A stretch of 47,140 nucleotides of DNA from an uncultured Pelagibacteraceae bacterium (GTDB taxonomy: Bacteria; Pseudomonadota; Alphaproteobacteria; Pelagibacterales; Pelagibacteraceae): NCBI GenBank assembly GCA_902601785.1, contig CACKOH010000008.1, positions 1 through 47,140 of the forward strand, in the 5' to 3' direction. Shown piece after piece: positions 1 to 9,604 of this stretch. The position numbers were made by a program, and so were the translations under genes. Under the pieces are notes generated by a model. The model saw nothing but the letters and a program-made list of their open reading frames with translations, was not told where the DNA came from and did no database searches. Every line of letters starts with the position of its first letter. Position 1 is the stretch's first letter.

Positions 1-1
1 A

Positions 2-76
2 AAAAAAGTATTACTTACTGGTATTAGTGGGTTTATAGCAAAATATGTTAGCGTAAAATTACTAAATTTAGCGTGA
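2..76 (+). pseudogene. N-terminal remnant of an NAD-dependent epimerase/reductase
   Basis: Reading from base 2, the plus strand encodes about 24 residues (KKVLLTGISGFIAKYV then SVKLLNLA) followed by TGA at 74-76. This matches the start of extended SDR/dihydroflavonol-reductase-like epimerases: first beta strand, the glycine-rich TGxxGxxA nucleotide-binding turn, and the first helix. A real enzyme of this family runs on for about 300 residues; here it stops after the first beta-alpha unit. The stop overlaps the tail of the convergent TIP30-like gene by nine bases. The start codon probably lies just outside the window. I infer a truncated, non-functional remnant left by a rearrangement or deletion. 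A chance match cannot be excluded because only 25 codons are visible. Confidence 0.5.
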
Positions 77-724
77 AGTTATTTCAACTATTTCATCAGA
101 CTCAAAAATAGTTTTTCCTAAATTTTCATTTGCAATTTTTATCATAGCTTTTGAAACAGTTTCTGAATTAATTGGTTTCATTTTTTTAAGTGGGCCAAGT
201 AATAAAGGTGATAATAATCTAAAAGTAAGAACACCTATTTTTTCACCTACTCTATTCTCTTTTCTGTCTCCCATTAAAAAAGAAGGTCTTAATATACCTA
301 AATTAGGGAAGTTTAATTTTTTTAATTCTTCTTCAACTAAGCCTTTGAATTTTACATAATCTCCTGAACTTTTTGGATTGGCATATATTGAAGATACAAA
401 AATAAATGAATTTACTGAATTGGATCTTGCAATTTGCGCTATTTTTTTTGGTATTTCTAGCTCTACTCTTTGGTATTCATTTTTATCGGGAGAGTTTTGT
501 TTTGTAGTTCCAATGCAAAAAAAACAATCATCTCCTTTAATATCTTCTTTATAATTTTCTAAATAATTGAAATCAGTTTTAATAATTTCAATTTTTGGTT
601 CATTAATAGATGTTTCTAAACGTACAAATAATTTTATTTTATTATAATTATCATTTTTATTTAATTGACGAAGAAGATGCCCACCAATTAAGCCTGATGA
701 ACCAAATACTAGTGCTGTTTTCAT
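68..724 (-). CDS. NAD(P)-binding oxidoreductase, TIP30/HTATIP2-like
   Basis: This is a 218-residue Rossmann-fold protein of the atypical SDR group that includes TIP30/HTATIP2. The N-terminus has the nucleotide-binding loop VFGSSGLIGGHLL (residues 6-18). FCIGTTKQNSPDKNEY (69-84) resembles the family's C(L/I)GTT block. A VSSIYA strand and a YVKFKG (YxxxK) pair supply the likely catalytic Tyr and Lys, and ILRPSFLMGDR is the family's RPSxLxGxR motif. The substrate is unknown; bacterial relatives are only annotated as oxidoreductases. The start codon overlaps the stop of the upstream aspartate aminotransferase by one base (TAATG), so the two are probably translated from one message. Family assignment is good; function is open. 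Confidence 0.8.
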   Translation of the reverse strand: MKTALVFGSSGLIGGHLLRQLNKNDNYNKIKLFVRLETSINEPKIEIIKTDFNYLENYKEDIKGDDCFFCIGTTKQNSPDKNEYQRVELEIPKKIAQIARSNSVNSFIFVSSIYANPKSSGDYVKFKGLVEEELKKLNFPNLGILRPSFLMGDRKENRVGEKIGVLTFRLLSPLLLGPLKKMKPINSETVSKAMIKIANENLGKTIFESDEIVEITSR

Positions 725-1923
725 TAACTCAAGCTTTTACAAAAAGAAGAAATTTTTTCTAAAGCTTTTTTGAGATTATCCATAGAGGTTGCATAAGAAA
801 TTCTAAAAAATCCCTCTAGTCCAAAAGCAGAACCTTGAACAACAGCGATACCACTATTCTCTAAAAGAGATTGAACAAAATCTGTGTCTGACATAATTTC
901 TTTTCCATTTGTATCTTTTTTTCCCATTAAACCTTTACAACTAGGAAAGACATAAAAGGCACCATCAGGATTTAAGCACTCAAGTCCATCAATATCATTT
1001 AACGCTTTAACGACAAAATCTCTTCTTTCTTGAAATGAATCTGATCTTTTTTTTATAAAATCTTGTGTTCCACTTAATGCCTCTACTGATGCGGCTTGAC
1101 TAATTGATGAAGGATTGGTTGTTGATTGTGACTGAATTTTTGCAATGGCTTTAATAATTTCTTTTGGACCTGCGGCATAGCCTATTCTCCAACCAGTCAT
1201 TGAGTAAGCTTTACTTACACCATTCATAGTAAGCACTCTTTCTTTTAAACTTTCAATTTGAGCAATAGTAAAAAATTTAAACCCTTCATAAGTTACATGT
1301 TCATAGATATCATCACTTAAAATATATACGTGAGAATGTTTATCGAGAACTTTTGCAATTTCTCTAATTTCTTTTTCTGTATAACACGCTCCAGTAGGAT
1401 TAGATGGAGAATTTAAAATAATCCATTTTGTTTTTGGAGTTATAAATTTTTCTAAATCTGACGGGTTTATTTTAAAGCCCTGTTTTTCATCACATTCCAT
1501 TACAACTGGCTTGCCCCCTGCTAATAAAATAATATCTGGATAAGAAACCCAATAAGGGGCTGGAACTATAACTTCATCACCTTCGTTTAATGTAGCCATC
1601 ATCGCATTATAAATCACGTGCTTTCCACCCGCTCCAACAGTAACTTGGTCTGCTGTATATTCTAGGTTATTTTCCTTTTTAAATTTTTCTACTATTGCTT
1701 TTTTTAAGGCTTGTGTACCATCAACAGCAGTATATTTTGTATCTCCATCATTTATCGCTTTAATAGCTGCTTGCTTAATATTATCTGGTGTATCAAAATC
1801 TGGTTCACCTGCACCTAAACCAATAACATCTTTTCCTGCTGCCTTTAATTCTCTTGCTTTTTGGGTTACAGCAATTGTAGGTGAAGGTTTAATTTTCTTT
1901 AAACTGTCTGATATTATGCTCAT
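724..1923 (-). CDS. aatA: Aspartate aminotransferase (class I/II PLP enzyme)
   Basis: The 399-residue fold-type I aminotransferase interconverts aspartate/2-oxoglutarate and oxaloacetate/glutamate in the cytoplasm; alphaproteobacterial members may also accept prephenate. Visible motifs are GLGAGEPDFDTP near the N-terminus, the SPSNPTGA substrate/PLP region, the YILSDDIYEHV strand that contacts PLP, and the NGVSKAYSMTGWRIGY block with the Schiff-base lysine. A longer reading frame extends upstream to 1977, but the family begins at MSIISDSLKKIKPSP, so I place the start at 1923. That leaves 36 bases to the divergent uvrB start. The gene is followed with a one-base overlap by the TIP30-like oxidoreductase. 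Confidence 0.93.
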   Translation of the reverse strand: MSIISDSLKKIKPSPTIAVTQKARELKAAGKDVIGLGAGEPDFDTPDNIKQAAIKAINDGDTKYTAVDGTQALKKAIVEKFKKENNLEYTADQVTVGAGGKHVIYNAMMATLNEGDEVIVPAPYWVSYPDIILLAGGKPVVMECDEKQGFKINPSDLEKFITPKTKWIILNSPSNPTGACYTEKEIREIAKVLDKHSHVYILSDDIYEHVTYEGFKFFTIAQIESLKERVLTMNGVSKAYSMTGWRIGYAAGPKEIIKAIAKIQSQSTTNPSSISQAASVEALSGTQDFIKKRSDSFQERRDFVVKALNDIDGLECLNPDGAFYVFPSCKGLMGKKDTNGKEIMSDTDFVQSLLENSGIAVVQGSAFGLEGFFRISYATSMDNLKKALEKISSFCKSLS

Positions 1924-1959
1924 TGAAATAAAAATAAATTCTAATACCTTGTTTAATAT
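1924..1959. promoter_or_regulatory. Divergent aatA/uvrB intergenic region
   Basis: Only 36 AT-rich bases separate the two divergent start codons. Both promoters must lie here or reach into the opposite coding region. I see no clear -35/-10 pair, no SOS (LexA) box in front of uvrB and no strong Shine-Dalgarno sequence for either gene. Confidence 0.4.
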
Positions 1960-4134
1960 ATGGAAAATACATATCAAGATTTAATTACAGATATCCAAAG
2001 TAAAAATCCTCAAATAGGTGGAAAACTTGAAGGAGGAAAAAAATTCAAAATTAAATCTGATTTTAAACCTGCCGGTGATCAACCTGAGGCAATAAAAAAA
2101 TTAGTTAATGGTGCAAACAAAGACCAATTTAATCAAGTTTTGCTTGGTGTTACAGGCTCAGGTAAAACTTTCACGATGGCAAAAGTTATTGAGGCAACTA
2201 ATAGGCCGGCACTAATTCTTGCTCCAAATAAAACACTTGCAGCTCAACTTTACGGGGAAATGAAAACTTTTTTTCCAGACAATGCAGTTGAATATTTTGT
2301 TTCTTATTATGATTATTACACTCCAGAGGCATATGTTCCAAGATCAGACACTTACATAGAAAAAGAAGCCTCAATAAACGAACAAATAGATCGAATGAGA
2401 CATTCGGCAACACGTTCTCTGCTTGAAAGAGATGACGTTCTTATAGTTGCAAGTGTTTCTTGTATTTACGGATTAGGTTCTGTTGAAGCATATAGCAAAA
2501 TGACTTTAACTCTTCAAAAAAACAATGATTATAACCGAGAAGAGTTAATAAAATCTTTAGTAGCTCTTCAATACAAACGAAATGATCAAAACTTTTATAG
2601 AGGGACCTTCAGAGCAAGAGGAGAATATTTAGAAATTTTTCCATCTCACTTGGAAGATAGAGCATGGAGATTAAGTTTATTTGGAGATAAACTTGAACAA
2701 ATTGAGGAATTTGATCCTTTAACTGGTGACCAGGTAAGAGAATTAAGTTTGGTCAAGGTTTATGCAAATAGTCATTATATCACTCCTAAACCAACAATAG
2801 AACAAGCTGTGATCAATATTAAAAAAGAATTAGAAATCACCTTAAAAAAACATAAAGCTGAAAATAAATTATTAGAAGCTCAAAGATTAGAGGAAAGAAC
2901 TAAATTTGATCTAGAAATGATTGAAGCAACCGGATCTTGTGCTGGAATCGAAAATTATTCTAGATTTTTGTCTGGAAGAAAACCAGGTGAACCACCTCCC
3001 ACTCTTTTTGAATATTTTCCAGATAATACTCTTATTTTTGTTGATGAGTGCCATGTAACTGTTCCACAGCTTAATGGAATGTACAAAGGCGACAGATCGA
3101 GAAAAAGCACCTTAGCTGAATATGGATTTAGACTTCCATCCTGCATGGATAATAGACCATTAAAGTTTGAAGAATGGGATCTAATGAGAACTCAAACAGT
3201 ATTTGTATCTGCAACTCCTGGTCCATGGGAATTAGAACAAACTAAAGGTAAATTTATAGATCAAGTAATTAGGCCAACAGGTTTAATTGATCCACCAGTA
3301 GAAATTAGACCTGCTAAAAATCAAGTCGATGATTTAATGCATGAATGCAAGAGAGTTATTGAAAATAATCACAGAGTGCTTGTTACAACTTTAACAAAAA
3401 AGATGGCAGAGGATCTCACTGAATATCTTCACGAAAATGGAATTAAAGTTAGGTATCTTCACTCTGACATAGATACTTTAGAAAGAATTGAAATTATGCG
3501 TGATCTTAGAATGGGTGTTTTTGATGTTCTTGTTGGAATTAACCTTTTAAGGGAGGGTTTAGATATTCCAGAATGTGCACTCGTTGGCATTTTAGATGCT
3601 GACAAAGAAGGATTTCTAAGATCTGAAACCTCTTTAATTCAAACAATAGGGAGAGCTGCAAGAAATGTTGATGGTAAAGTTATTTTGTATGCTGATAAAG
3701 AGACAAAAAGTATAAAAAAAGCAATTGCAGAGACTGACCGAAGAAGACAGATTCAACTAACATATAATAAGAAACATAAAATTGATGCTAAGTCTGTGAA
3801 AAAAGAAATTAGCGACATATTAGAAAGTGTTTATGAAAAAGATTACGTAAAAATTAGTGATGGTTCAAATATTGGGGGGAACTTAAAGAAACACTTAAAA
3901 GGTCTGGATAAGAAAATGAAAGAGTCTGCTGCAAACCTTGAGTTTGAAGAGGCCGCTAAGATAAGAGATGAAATTAGAAAATTAGAAAGCACAGAGCTGG
4001 AAATTACACTTAACCCAAAAATTAGACAATATGACGTAAAAAATAAACTTTATCCAAAAGGTAGATCAACAATGGGAATGCCGGGAACTAAGGTCACAAA
4101 AAAAAGAGATAAAAAATGGAAGCACGGAAAATAA
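1960..4134 (+). CDS. uvrB: Excinuclease ABC subunit B
   Basis: UvrB is the damage-verifying helicase-like subunit of nucleotide excision repair: it is loaded by UvrA and then recruits UvrC. The 724-residue protein is close to the usual 670-720. It shows Walker [13 protein letters not shown], the damage-probing beta-hairpin [17 protein letters not shown], the DECH box ([13 protein letters not shown]), helicase motifs including QTIGRAARN, and a C-terminal UVR domain ([17 protein letters not shown]) that binds UvrC. An N-terminal extension of about 30 residues precedes the usual [11 protein letters not shown] start; the ATG at 1960 is the only good start. Its 3' end overlaps the next SDR gene by 19 bases. 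uvrC lies 2 kb downstream on the same strand. Confidence 0.97.
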   Translation: MENTYQDLITDIQSKNPQIGGKLEGGKKFKIKSDFKPAGDQPEAIKKLVNGANKDQFNQVLLGVTGSGKTFTMAKVIEATNRPALILAPNKTLAAQLYGEMKTFFPDNAVEYFVSYYDYYTPEAYVPRSDTYIEKEASINEQIDRMRHSATRSLLERDDVLIVASVSCIYGLGSVEAYSKMTLTLQKNNDYNREELIKSLVALQYKRNDQNFYRGTFRARGEYLEIFPSHLEDRAWRLSLFGDKLEQIEEFDPLTGDQVRELSLVKVYANSHYITPKPTIEQAVINIKKELEITLKKHKAENKLLEAQRLEERTKFDLEMIEATGSCAGIENYSRFLSGRKPGEPPPTLFEYFPDNTLIFVDECHVTVPQLNGMYKGDRSRKSTLAEYGFRLPSCMDNRPLKFEEWDLMRTQTVFVSATPGPWELEQTKGKFIDQVIRPTGLIDPPVEIRPAKNQVDDLMHECKRVIENNHRVLVTTLTKKMAEDLTEYLHENGIKVRYLHSDIDTLERIEIMRDLRMGVFDVLVGINLLREGLDIPECALVGILDADKEGFLRSETSLIQTIGRAARNVDGKVILYADKETKSIKKAIAETDRRRQIQLTYNKKHKIDAKSVKKEISDILESVYEKDYVKISDGSNIGGNLKKHLKGLDKKMKESAANLEFEEAAKIRDEIRKLESTELEITLNPKIRQYDVKNKLYPKGRSTMGMPGTKVTKKRDKKWKHGK

Positions 4135-4871
4135 TTATTACTGGTGGAGCAACCAGAATCGGTGCTGCAATTGCAAAGAAATTATCTGGCACAAATAAAG
4201 AAATATTAATTCATTTCAATAAATCAAAATTAAAAGCTAAAAAACTCAAAAAAGAATTAGAGACAAATGGTACTAAAGTTTACCTTGTGAAAGGTGATTT
4301 AAGCAAAGAAAATGATGTAAGTAAAATTATTAAATATGCTAAATCAAAATTAAAATTTTTTGATTGCTTAATAAACAATGCTTCCTTATTTGAAAACGAT
4401 AAGCTTGAAAGTTTTACAACAGACAGTTGGGGTAAACACTTAAAAACGAATCTAAGAACTCCAGCCTTATTATCGAAAGAATTTGCTAAAAATATTAAGG
4501 GTAAAAATAATAATATAATTAATATAATTGATCAGAGAGTTTTTAAACTTACTCCGTATTTTTTTTCGTACACCATAAGTAAAACTGGCCTGTATACTCT
4601 TACAAAAACAAGTGCTATGAGTTTGGCACCTAATATAAGGGTAAACGGTATAGCTCCAGGACCCACAATCAAAAATAAGAGACAGTCTGAAAAACATTTT
4701 AAAAAACAGTATTTAGCAACCCCTTTAAAAAGACAAGTTGATGTAAAACAAATATGTAATGCAGTTGACTTTTTTATAAAGAATGTATCTATTACTGGCC
4801 AAGTTTTAGCTATTGATAGTGGTCAAAATCTAAACTGGCAAACGCCAGATATAATGGGAGGAAAAGAATGA
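4116..4871 (+). CDS. Pteridine reductase-type short-chain dehydrogenase (FolM/PTR1-like)
   Basis: This is a 251-residue classical SDR. The cofactor loop is [12 protein letters not shown] (residues 9-20), and NNAS occurs at 87-90. The usual catalytic Ser is replaced by Asp139, followed by Tyr152 and Lys156. The Asp-13-Tyr-4-Lys spacing is that of pteridine reductase PTR1 (Asp181, Tyr194, Lys198), and the general pattern suits FolM dihydromonapterin/dihydrofolate reductases. Expected reaction: NADPH-dependent reduction of dihydropterins or dihydrofolate. Context supports this, since folB (pterin aldolase) lies one gene downstream. It overlaps uvrB upstream by 19 bases and the hydrolase gene downstream by 4 bases. 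The SDR call is firm; the pterin substrate is inferred. Confidence 0.82.
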   Translation: MEARKIIITGGATRIGAAIAKKLSGTNKEILIHFNKSKLKAKKLKKELETNGTKVYLVKGDLSKENDVSKIIKYAKSKLKFFDCLINNASLFENDKLESFTTDSWGKHLKTNLRTPALLSKEFAKNIKGKNNNIINIIDQRVFKLTPYFFSYTISKTGLYTLTKTSAMSLAPNIRVNGIAPGPTIKNKRQSEKHFKKQYLATPLKRQVDVKQICNAVDFFIKNVSITGQVLAIDSGQNLNWQTPDIMGGKE

Positions 4872-5818
4872 GAAAATTTTTAGTAATTATAATGCTTAGT
4901 TTAATATTAAGTGGTAGTGCCTATGCAAATCCAGAAAGTATAAAAAAAGATGGTTTTGTAATACCCACAAATAAATGGAAAGATAAAATTAAAATCGATG
5001 AAAATTTTCAAGTAAATAATCCTAAAGACAAGATAATCATAATCTACAACCATGGTTCAGATGGAAACGATGTAAAACTGAAAGATTGCTTCTGGAGGTC
5101 AGAGCTTAGAAATATGGCTCAGCTAGCTGGTGATAAAATAAATGGTAAAGAAATTATGGTTTATATTCACTGCCAAGGTCAACTCGAAGGTGATTTAGGT
5201 GCTAAGTTAGGAAAAATAGGAATGTGGATGAAAAAATGGGAAGGACCATACCCAGGAACTTCAAAAATGGATCGAAGAGTTGAGGGTAATTTAGATGTTA
5301 TTAAAAAATTTGTTAACATGGGCGTACCAAAGAAACAAATTTTTATGTCAGGTCACTCTTGTGGAGGATGGGCAACATTAAGGCTAACAGCAAAATATAT
5401 GGAAGAAGTAGGTGGAGGGATATCGTTAATGCCTGCATGTTTTTGGAATCTATCAAAAAAATATAAAGTAAAAAAAGTTGGATATGATGAAGCAATGAAA
5501 AAATTTCATAAAAAATATCCTGGTATGGCCCAATGGAGACAAGAACAGATTGATTTAATAAAAGAGGGAAATGCTCCAGTTTTAATTTTTACCCATCCTA
5601 TGGATCCATTTGAAGGCCTAACATCTGATTGGATGGACAAAGTTCCAAATTTTAAAAGAATAGTTGTCTCTGAAAAGAAAAAAATTAATGGTAAAAAATG
5701 TAAATTGGCAGGATCAAATTGGGAAGAACCAGTAAAAAATGCTCATACAATAGATTGGGCTGATTGTTTTATGCATTACCACCCAGTTATCAAAGAATAT
5801 ATTGCATCAAGACTTTAA
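4868..5818 (+). CDS. Secreted alpha/beta hydrolase, dienelactone hydrolase-like
   Basis: The 316-residue protein begins with a clear Sec signal peptide ([20 protein letters not shown], cleavage likely after residue 20), so it is probably periplasmic. The nucleophile elbow is GHSCGG with Ser164. A later THPMDPF segment and the C-terminal HYHPV stretch offer candidate Asp and His for the triad. Four or more cysteines (for example in KDCFWR and IHCQGQ) could form disulfides. Its ATG overlaps the pterin-reductase stop by 4 bases, and folB follows 3 bases after its own stop, so it is embedded in a folate-type gene run. I do not recognise a specific substrate; esterase, lipase and cutinase-like roles are all possible. 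Confidence 0.75.
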   Translation: MRKFLVIIMLSLILSGSAYANPESIKKDGFVIPTNKWKDKIKIDENFQVNNPKDKIIIIYNHGSDGNDVKLKDCFWRSELRNMAQLAGDKINGKEIMVYIHCQGQLEGDLGAKLGKIGMWMKKWEGPYPGTSKMDRRVEGNLDVIKKFVNMGVPKKQIFMSGHSCGGWATLRLTAKYMEEVGGGISLMPACFWNLSKKYKVKKVGYDEAMKKFHKKYPGMAQWRQEQIDLIKEGNAPVLIFTHPMDPFEGLTSDWMDKVPNFKRIVVSEKKKINGKKCKLAGSNWEEPVKNAHTIDWADCFMHYHPVIKEYIASRL

Positions 5819-5821
5819 AAG

Positions 5822-6247
5822 ATGAAAAAAAGTAATTTAAATATAGTTAAAATTAGTAGTACCAAAAGTCTATTTAATTATGAGAAAAAAGTTTTGATAA
5901 AAGAATTAATTTTAGATCTAAAGCTAGGGTATTTTGATTTTGAAAAAGAGAAATCTCAAAAAGTTAAATTTAATTTGGATGTAAATTATGAAGATAAAAA
6001 ACCATCAAATGATAGAGATATTAAATCAATTGTTAATTATGCAAAAATTGTAAGGTTAATAAAAAAACTTGTTAAAAATAAACATTATAATTTTCTTGAA
6101 ACATTAGCAGAGGATGTATTCGATGAATTATTCAAAGATAAGAGAATTGATAAGATAAGTCTTCAAATTGAGAAATTAGAAATCATGAAAGATTGCTCTT
6201 CTGTTGGTATTCAAATTTCAAAAAAAAGAAGCCATGATAAGCTCTGA
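5822..6247 (+). CDS. folB: Dihydroneopterin aldolase
   Basis: FolB converts 7,8-dihydroneopterin to 6-hydroxymethyl-dihydropterin plus glycolaldehyde in folate synthesis. The 141-residue protein carries the family core: [20 protein letters not shown] near residues 23-42 (compare the usual L.G..G...WE), the [14 protein letters not shown] segment (compare D.I.DTVDYA), the [10 protein letters not shown] block with the conserved Glu of the active site, and a C-terminal QIEKLEI strand. The protein has an N-terminal extension of about 20 residues. It follows the secreted hydrolase by 3 bases and its end overlaps the start of uvrC by 14 bases. Divergence is high, as is usual for this AT-rich lineage. 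Confidence 0.85.
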   Translation: MKKSNLNIVKISSTKSLFNYEKKVLIKELILDLKLGYFDFEKEKSQKVKFNLDVNYEDKKPSNDRDIKSIVNYAKIVRLIKKLVKNKHYNFLETLAEDVFDELFKDKRIDKISLQIEKLEIMKDCSSVGIQISKKRSHDKL

Positions 6248-8069
6248 TTTAGGTAAAGAAGTAATTAAAAAAGAACTACCTTTAGTTCCTAAGCTACCAG
6301 GTGTTTATAGAATGCTGAATTCTAAAGATGAAATTCTTTATGTAGGAAAAGCTAAAAATTTACCCAATAGATTGAAAAGTTATGTTTCTGAGAAAAATCA
6401 CATCATCAGAACTGAGAGAATGTTGTCTCAAACAAGAAAATTAGAGATAACCACTACTTCTAACGAAAGCGAGGCCTTACTACTTGAAGCAAATTTAATT
6501 AAAAAATTTAAACCAAAATTTAATATTCTTCTTAGAGATGATAAATCGTTCCCTTTCATATTTATTGGCAACCAAGATAAATGGCCTCAGATAAAAAGAC
6601 ATAGAGGTAAAAAAACTAAAGAGGGCTTTTATTTTGGCCCATTTGCATCAGCTGGATCTGCCAATTGGACGATAAAAATGATTCAAAAAATTTTCCACTT
6701 AAGAGTTTGTGATGACACGGTATTTAAAAATAGAGAAAGACCTTGTATATTGTATCAGATCAAACGGTGTTCAGGTCCATGTGTTGGTTATGTCACGAAG
6801 GATGATTATCAACAAACAGTAGATGATGCTATAGAATTTGTATCTGGAAAATCAAGAAGAATTCAAAAAAATCTTTCTAATCAAATGGAAAAAGCAAGTG
6901 AGGAGCTTAACTTTGAAAAAGCGGTAATTTTAAGAGATAGAATAAAAGCATTAAATATAATTCAATCATCTCAAAGAATAAATGAAGCAAATTTGGTCGA
7001 AGCAGATGTTATTGCAGGGTATAAAGAATCTGGAAAAGCCTGTATTCAAGTTTTTTTTTACAGATCAAAACAAAATTGGGGTAATCAAGCTTTCTTTCCT
7101 AAACATGATCCAGATGAAAAACTTGAGGAAATTATAAATTCATTCGTTTCACAATTTTATGAGAATAAAAGTGTTCCCTCATCAATAATTTTATCTGAGG
7201 AAATTAAAGAAAAAGTTCTAATTGAAAAAACTCTTTCAGATAAAGAAGGTAAACAAATTACTATTTCAGTTGCCAAAAAAGGTTCAAAATTAAAAGTAAT
7301 CAATCAAGCAATTAAAAACGCAAAAGATAGTTTGAATAGAAAACTTTATGAAAGTCAAAATAATAGAGAGTTATTTGATGCTGTTGCTAGTAAATTCAAT
7401 TTAGAAACAAATATAAATTTAATTGAGGTTTATGATAATAGTCACATACAAGGAACTAATAGTGTTGGCGCTTTGATTGCTTATGGCGACGAAGGTTTTA
7501 TCAAAAAAAGGTATAGAAAGTTTAATATTAAGCACAAAAAAAATGAGCAAGATGATTATGGTATGATGCGAGAGGTTTTAAATAGAAGATTTAAAAGAGC
7601 TGTTCAAGAAAAGGATAATTACTTAACTTTTCCTGATTTAGTTTTGGTTGATGGTGGAAAAGGCCAATATTCAGTTGCTAGAGAAAGTTTAAATGAACTT
7701 GGTCTTCACGATATTCCTATTGTAGCGATTGCTAAAGGCAAATTAAGAAACAGTGGCAACGAAACCTTTTTTCATAATGGGAAAGAGTTTAAGTTTTTAA
7801 GAAATGATCCAACTCTATTTTTTCTTCAGAGAATAAGAGATGAGTCACATCGATTTGCAATAAGCGCCCATAGAGCAAAAAGAAAGAAAGGAATAAGTAA
7901 ATCTTTACTTGACCAAATTGATGGTATTGGATCGATAAGAAAAAGGGCATTATTAAACCATTTTGGATCTGCAAGATCGGTGGAGTCTGCTAGCTTAGAT
8001 GAAATTAAGTCAGTTGAAGGTGTTGAGGAAAAAGTAGCAAAAAAGATATATAACTTCTTTCACGAATAA
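6234..8069 (+). CDS. uvrC: Excinuclease ABC subunit C
   Basis: UvrC makes both incisions around a DNA lesion. The 611-residue protein shows the N-terminal GIY-YIG nuclease ([20 protein letters not shown]) and a UVR domain ([17 protein letters not shown]) for UvrB contact. The RNase H-like C-terminal nuclease follows ([21 protein letters not shown] and a HRFAISAHR block), then a tandem helix-hairpin-helix tail ([18 protein letters not shown] and the [13 protein letters not shown] segment). An upstream in-frame TTG at 6204 exists, but the ATG at 6234 overlaps the folB stop and gives a family-typical N-terminus, so I use that. pgsA follows after 2 bases. Confidence 0.96.
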   Translation: MISSDLGKEVIKKELPLVPKLPGVYRMLNSKDEILYVGKAKNLPNRLKSYVSEKNHIIRTERMLSQTRKLEITTTSNESEALLLEANLIKKFKPKFNILLRDDKSFPFIFIGNQDKWPQIKRHRGKKTKEGFYFGPFASAGSANWTIKMIQKIFHLRVCDDTVFKNRERPCILYQIKRCSGPCVGYVTKDDYQQTVDDAIEFVSGKSRRIQKNLSNQMEKASEELNFEKAVILRDRIKALNIIQSSQRINEANLVEADVIAGYKESGKACIQVFFYRSKQNWGNQAFFPKHDPDEKLEEIINSFVSQFYENKSVPSSIILSEEIKEKVLIEKTLSDKEGKQITISVAKKGSKLKVINQAIKNAKDSLNRKLYESQNNRELFDAVASKFNLETNINLIEVYDNSHIQGTNSVGALIAYGDEGFIKKRYRKFNIKHKKNEQDDYGMMREVLNRRFKRAVQEKDNYLTFPDLVLVDGGKGQYSVARESLNELGLHDIPIVAIAKGKLRNSGNETFFHNGKEFKFLRNDPTLFFLQRIRDESHRFAISAHRAKRKKGISKSLLDQIDGIGSIRKRALLNHFGSARSVESASLDEIKSVEGVEEKVAKKIYNFFHE

Positions 8070-8071
8070 TT

Positions 8072-8656
8072 ATGCTAAAAAAAATTCCTAATATACTTAC
8101 AATTGGAAGAATAATTATTGTTCCTTTTTTCGTTTTAGCTTTTTATTTGCCTGGATTTTATGGTGATTTAACTGCTTTAATATTATTTGTAGTAGCATCA
8201 TTTACTGATTTTCTTGATGGGATGTTAGCAAGAATGATGGGTGAAGAGTCCAAGTTGGGAGAATTATTAGATCCTATAGCTGATAAAATCATCGTTGCTA
8301 CAGCCCTAATTCTATTAGTGATGGATGGTACTATTAAAAATTATGAAGTAATTGCTGCAATTATTATTCTTACGAGAGAAATATTAATTTCAGGGCTAAG
8401 AGAATTTTTAGCAAAAGGAAAAATTAAACTTCCTGTTTCTAGTCTTGCTAAATTAAAAACAGTATTACAAATGGTTTCAATTGCTCTTCTTTTATCAGGA
8501 GATACAGGAAATAAAATTATTAACTTCCAAGATTATAATGCTCAAACTATCGGTATTATTCTTTTATGGCTATCTGCTGTTTTAACACTTTTTACTGGAT
8601 ACGATTATATGCGTAAAGGAATTGATCACGCTATGTCTGAAGACAATAAAGATTAG
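8072..8656 (+). CDS. pgsA: CDP-diacylglycerol--glycerol-3-phosphate 3-phosphatidyltransferase
   Basis: PgsA makes phosphatidylglycerol phosphate, the committed step to acidic phospholipids, in the inner membrane. The 194-residue protein has several hydrophobic segments. It also carries the full CDP-alcohol phosphatidyltransferase signature, DG(x)2AR(x)8G(x)3D(x)3D, seen as DGMLARMMGEESKLGELLD followed by PIAD. The N-terminal IPNILTIGRIIIVP is typical of PgsA rather than of phosphatidylserine synthase. uvrC-pgsA adjacency is common in bacteria. Its last four bases overlap the end of convergent ilvE. Confidence 0.94.
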   Translation: MLKKIPNILTIGRIIIVPFFVLAFYLPGFYGDLTALILFVVASFTDFLDGMLARMMGEESKLGELLDPIADKIIVATALILLVMDGTIKNYEVIAAIIILTREILISGLREFLAKGKIKLPVSSLAKLKTVLQMVSIALLLSGDTGNKIINFQDYNAQTIGIILLWLSAVLTLFTGYDYMRKGIDHAMSEDNKD

Positions 8657-9534
8657 GCTGCTTTTTTCTTTCTTACTAAAGTTTGATAGCTTTCATTTAA
8701 ATCAATTATAGTATCACAAACTTTAAAGTGATTTTCTGCAATGCATGAAACTGGAGTTACTTCTGCGGCGGTACCTGTTAAAAAACATCCAACAAAACTT
8801 GATAACTCCTCTGGTTTTATTTTTCTTTCATGAACTTTAATATTTTTTGACTTTGCAATACCGATTACTGTTCTTCTTGTAATTCCATCTAAAAAAGAGT
8901 CTGGGATTGGAGTATGAAGCTCTCCGTTTTTATCTTTGAAAAAAACATTAGCGCCAGTTGCTTCAGCTACATTTCCCTCATGATCTAACATTAACGAGTC
9001 TGTGTAACCTTGTTTTTCTGCCTCATGTTTTGACAATGTACAAATCATATAAAGGCCGGATGCTTTAGTGTCCCATGGTATTGTATTAGGTGCAGGTCTG
9101 CGCCAGTTTGAAATATTTAATCTTATACCCTCAACTTTTAATTTTGGATCAAAATATGAACCCCACTCCCAAGTTGCAATTGCAACATGAATTTTGGTTT
9201 GTTGTGCTGAGATAGCCATCATCTCAGTACCTCTCCATGCAACTGGTCTTACATATCCATTTTCAACTTTTTGTGTTGCAATAATTTTATTTGAAGCAAT
9301 GTTAATGTGTTCTTCTGAATACGGGATTTCAAAACCCATTCTCTTAGCTGAATGAAAAAATCTCGAAGTATGTTCCTCTAGTTTAAAAATTGATCCATCA
9401 TAAACTCTTTCTCCTTCAAAAACACAACTTGCATAATGCAAACCATGGCTTAAAACATGAAGTTTAACATCTCCCCAGTCTACAAGCTCATCGTTGTACC
9501 ATATTTTTCCAGATCTTTTATCGTAAGGTATCAT
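8653..9534 (-). CDS. ilvE: Branched-chain amino acid aminotransferase
   Basis: This 293-residue fold-type IV PLP aminotransferase makes leucine, isoleucine and valine from their 2-oxo acids. It shows the SHGLHYASCVFEGERVY N-terminal block, the WDTKASGLYMI segment with the PLP lysine, the LDHEGNVAEATGANVFF signature, and FLTGTAAEVTPV near the C-terminus. Length and motifs fit group I BCATs of alphaproteobacteria. The gene sits head to head with petP across 70 bases, an arrangement I recall from other alphaproteobacteria, and meets pgsA tail to tail with a 4-base overlap. Confidence 0.95.
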   Translation of the reverse strand: MIPYDKRSGKIWYNDELVDWGDVKLHVLSHGLHYASCVFEGERVYDGSIFKLEEHTSRFFHSAKRMGFEIPYSEEHINIASNKIIATQKVENGYVRPVAWRGTEMMAISAQQTKIHVAIATWEWGSYFDPKLKVEGIRLNISNWRRPAPNTIPWDTKASGLYMICTLSKHEAEKQGYTDSLMLDHEGNVAEATGANVFFKDKNGELHTPIPDSFLDGITRRTVIGIAKSKNIKVHERKIKPEELSSFVGCFLTGTAAEVTPVSCIAENHFKVCDTIIDLNESYQTLVRKKKAA

Positions 9535-9604
9535 GATTGAAATTATTTAATTATATCTGAAAAATAACTTTGTATCTTTAATATGTCAATATAACTTACC
9601 CATA
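9535..9604. promoter_or_regulatory. Divergent ilvE/petP promoter region
   Basis: The 70-base AT-rich spacer must hold both promoters. On the plus strand a TATAAC hexamer lies shortly before petP and a TTGTAT further upstream, but the spacing (about 14) is short, so this is weak. No leucine-type riboswitch, leader peptide or convincing palindrome was seen. Confidence 0.35.

Noticed and set aside
1924-1977. Longer N-terminus for aspartate aminotransferase
   Set aside because: The extra 18 residues ([11 protein letters not shown] and onward) are not family-like and would overlap the uvrB start; the conserved start is at 1923.
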